Shown piece after piece: positions 31,839 to 33,741 of a stretch of 33,741 nt of DNA (positions within the stretch are counted from its first letter, which is position 1; each line of letters begins with the position of its first letter). Made by a program: the position numbers and the translations under genes. The stretch covers positions 1 to 33,741 of the forward strand of contig CAMNEB010000010.1 in NCBI GenBank assembly GCA_946536155.1, read 5' to 3'. The notes under the pieces were generated by a model. That model worked only from the letters and a program-made list of their open reading frames with translations, was not told the origin of the DNA and searched no databases. This DNA comes from an uncultured Lachnospiraceae bacterium (GTDB taxonomy: Bacteria; Bacillota; Clostridia; Lachnospirales; Lachnospiraceae).

Positions 31839-33737
31839 ATGTTTGATGATATGAAACTGAGTGACGATCAGTTAAAGGCCGCATGCTATGACGGCGGAAA
31901 TCTGCTCCTTGTGGCGGGACCGGGCTCTGGCAAGACCCATACCATGACGGCAAGGATCCTGTTTCTGACAGAGAAAAAACATGTTGATCCTTCGAAGATA
32001 CTGGTCATCACCTTTACAAGGGATGCAGCTCTCTCCATGAGAAACAGATATATTAGTAACTGCGGAGCTGTATCCCCCGTTTCTTTCGGTACCTTTCATT
32101 CTGTTTTTTATCATATGATCACAGACCATATGAAGCCTGATGTTCCCAAACTCGTATTCGACAAGAACAAACGCTCTGTTGCCATGAGCTGTGTAAAGCG
32201 CTTTATACAGGACATAGACAGTGAGGATGCGGAGAGGCTCACCGGCAGATTCTTAAGCGCGGTCTCTTTTTACAAAAATACTCTCGATCTTGAAGCCGTA
32301 AGGAAACGTACCGACAGGCTCATAGGTGATAACTTCACAGACATGTTCAGATACTATGAGGCGGCCCGAAAAAAAGGCTCCATGATGGATTTTGATGACA
32401 TGGTCTACGATCTGGGCAGTCTTCTTAAGAACGATGCCTGTTTTTCACGGAAGTGGAAAGGGCGTTTCGATCACATACTTATAGATGAATTTCAGGACAT
32501 AAATCCGGTTCAGTTTGACAATGTAAAAGCCCTTTGCGGAAAGAAGACAAGAGTTTTTGCGGTGGGGGACGATGACCAGTCCATATACGGTTTCAGAGGG
32601 TCGGACCCTCATTGCATCAAAAGATATATAGGTGAAATGAACCCGGATGTGTATCACCTGGGGACCAATTACAGGAGCGGCGAGGAAATAGTAAGATCAT
32701 CGCTCCTTGTGATAAAAGACAATAAAAACCGCCTTGAAAAGGACCTTCGCTCGGGGCGGGGGGATATAAAGGGTGAGCTGATCATTAAAGGTTTTGAGGG
32801 AAGGCACGAAGAATATGAGACAATTGCCGCTTCATCCGCTGACAAAAACTCCACCCGTGCCGTGCTCTTCAGGACAAATCCGGGAATGCAGGGATTTGCC
32901 TCATACCTTTCATCAAAGAACATCCCCTTCAGGATAAGGGAGAATTTTACCGGCATATTCGATCATTACATCATGGAAGATATCTTTGCGTATCTGAGAG
33001 TCAGCATAAATGCCGGATCCCGTGAGGATCTCAGGAGGGTTGTCAACACACCCGAAAGAGCCATAGACAGGGAACTTTTGACAGAGTGCGAAGATCTTGA
33101 TCACCTTATGGATAAAATAAGGACAGATCCCTATACGGACGGCAGGATGATAAAGCTTAAGAAACTGGAGGTCCTTAAAAAAGATCTTGAATTCATGGGA
33201 AGGATGACGCCAAATCTGGCAGTCAGATATCTTCTGGGTAAGGTTGGATACGGGAAATATTTAAGGAGAAAAGCGGGAACGGATAAAAGGAAAAGGGACG
33301 ATCAGGATGCTGTGGTTGAAAAATGCCTTGAGATCGCATCCCTTGCGGAGACTTACGAAGACCTGGAGATCCTGAAAGAGGATTATGAAAAAGACATCAG
33401 GAGAGCTGTTAAAAATACGGACCGGAATGTACTTGATCTTATGACCATACATGCATCAAAGGGGCTTGAATTCGATAAGGTCTTTATACCTGACTGCAAT
33501 GAGGGGAATATCCCTCACGGAAGGATGCTTGATGAAGAGACCGCCGAAGAGGAGAGGAGGGTCTTTTATGTGGGAATGACAAGAGCCGTTTCGGAGCTCC
33601 ATCTTTATTACATTTCGGGCAGTGAAAACAGTAAATATATCCCCTCAAGATTCCTAAATCCGGTAAGGAGCAAAAAGCCGGACCAAAACTTAAAAACACA
33701 TGCCTGTTCTATGGAAAAGAGCACTCATGAAGAGTAA
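31839..33737 (+). CDS. UvrD/PcrA-like superfamily 1 DNA helicase
   Basis: This 3'-5' SF1A helicase homologue would unwind DNA in repair or clear proteins from it. Motif Q region LSDDQLKAACYDGGN and Walker A AGPGSGKT (26-33) are followed by FTRDAALSMRNR (Ia), HILIDEFQDINPVQ (II), VGDDDQSIYGFRGSDP (III), LGTNYRSGEEIV (IV), TIHASKGLEFDKVFIPD (V) and EERRVFYVGMTRAVSELHLY (VI). All are intact, so it is probably active. At 632 residues it is shorter than PcrA or UvrD (about 720-740), with smaller accessory subdomains and a short polar tail in place of the RNA-polymerase-binding C-terminus. Motif II is DEFQD rather than DE.QD variants with Tyr. It is set apart from gltX by the hairpin and probably has its own promoter. 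It ends 4 bases before the window edge. Confidence 0.93.
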   Translation: MFDDMKLSDDQLKAACYDGGNLLLVAGPGSGKTHTMTARILFLTEKKHVDPSKILVITFTRDAALSMRNRYISNCGAVSPVSFGTFHSVFYHMITDHMKPDVPKLVFDKNKRSVAMSCVKRFIQDIDSEDAERLTGRFLSAVSFYKNTLDLEAVRKRTDRLIGDNFTDMFRYYEAARKKGSMMDFDDMVYDLGSLLKNDACFSRKWKGRFDHILIDEFQDINPVQFDNVKALCGKKTRVFAVGDDDQSIYGFRGSDPHCIKRYIGEMNPDVYHLGTNYRSGEEIVRSSLLVIKDNKNRLEKDLRSGRGDIKGELIIKGFEGRHEEYETIAASSADKNSTRAVLFRTNPGMQGFASYLSSKNIPFRIRENFTGIFDHYIMEDIFAYLRVSINAGSREDLRRVVNTPERAIDRELLTECEDLDHLMDKIRTDPYTDGRMIKLKKLEVLKKDLEFMGRMTPNLAVRYLLGKVGYGKYLRRKAGTDKRKRDDQDAVVEKCLEIASLAETYEDLEILKEDYEKDIRRAVKNTDRNVLDLMTIHASKGLEFDKVFIPDCNEGNIPHGRMLDEETAEEERRVFYVGMTRAVSELHLYYISGSENSKYIPSRFLNPVRSKKPDQNLKTHACSMEKSTHEE

Positions 33738-33741
33738 AATA

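Noticed and set aside
31839-33737. The helicase as part of an anti-phage defence system
   Set aside because: It has no nuclease, reverse transcriptase or other defence partner in view, and sits beside housekeeping genes; an ordinary repair helicase is the simpler reading.
1-33741. Mobile elements, CRISPR arrays, phage genes, attachment sites, replication origin, tRNA or rRNA genes
   Set aside because: No repeats of that kind, transposase, integrase or RNA gene signatures are seen; the gene order is dense and of uniform style across the window.

Overview
The window reads as a housekeeping chromosomal segment from an anaerobic low-to-moderate GC Gram-positive bacterium, most likely a member of the Lachnospiraceae (Clostridia). 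This is inferred from gene content and order, not from a marker gene. The pointers are an ABC-F gene divergent from rex (in Bacillus subtilis the ABC-F gene ydiF also lies near rex/ydiH), an NfnAB-type flavin/Fe-S pair, formate-THF ligase followed by folD, a SpoVB-like flippase, a short ProB, heavy AGA/AGG arginine use, and strong AGGAGG-type ribosome sites. Coding density is very high and no stretch over 300 bases lacks a gene. I see no tRNA, rRNA, CRISPR array, insertion sequence, phage gene or attachment site.

Layout. (1) Bases 1-2653, minus strand: a seven-helix membrane protein of unknown function followed 8 bases later by an ABC-F ATPase that runs off the left edge. (2) Bases 2654-2859: a divergent control region with a rex promoter and a probable Rex operator lying over its -35 box. 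(3) Bases 2860-5336: rex, a coiled-coil hypothetical, and alr (alanine racemase). (4) Bases 5337-27424: a strong promoter, then a long same-strand series with short gaps or overlaps: yebC, a GtrB/DPM1-like glycosyltransferase, a polytopic membrane protein with a long disordered tail, ftsK/spoIIIE, fhs, folD, a zinc-ribbon/TM/chitobiase-like protein, nfnA, nfnB (gltA-like), a small membrane protein, rlmH, nth, a pyrimidine-nucleoside phosphorylase, phoH, ybeY, a MOP-family flippase, a BaiN/HI0933-type flavoprotein and a COG2509-type flavoprotein. (5) Bases 27426-31771: another good promoter, then proB, a 5-formyl-THF cyclo-ligase gene, proA and gltX. (6) Bases 31755-33737: a promoter candidate, a terminator-like hairpin that contains the ribosome site of the next gene, and a UvrD/PcrA-like helicase.

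How the genes fit together. Several encode redox and one-carbon balance: Rex senses NADH/NAD+, NfnAB can couple NADH, ferredoxin and NADPH, Fhs and FolD run the formyl/methenyl/methylene-THF branch, the cyclo-ligase rescues 5-formyl-THF, and ProA uses NADPH. Others serve envelope and division (Alr, GtrB-like transferase with its membrane neighbour, FtsK, flippase) or RNA and translation (RlmH, YbeY, PhoH, YebC, GltX, ABC-F). Nothing in the window looks like a self-contained exotic system. The most interesting items are the compact promoter/hairpin/SD element before the helicase, the Rex autoregulatory site, the glycosyltransferase plus disordered-tail membrane protein pair, and several uncharacterised proteins embedded in core operons.
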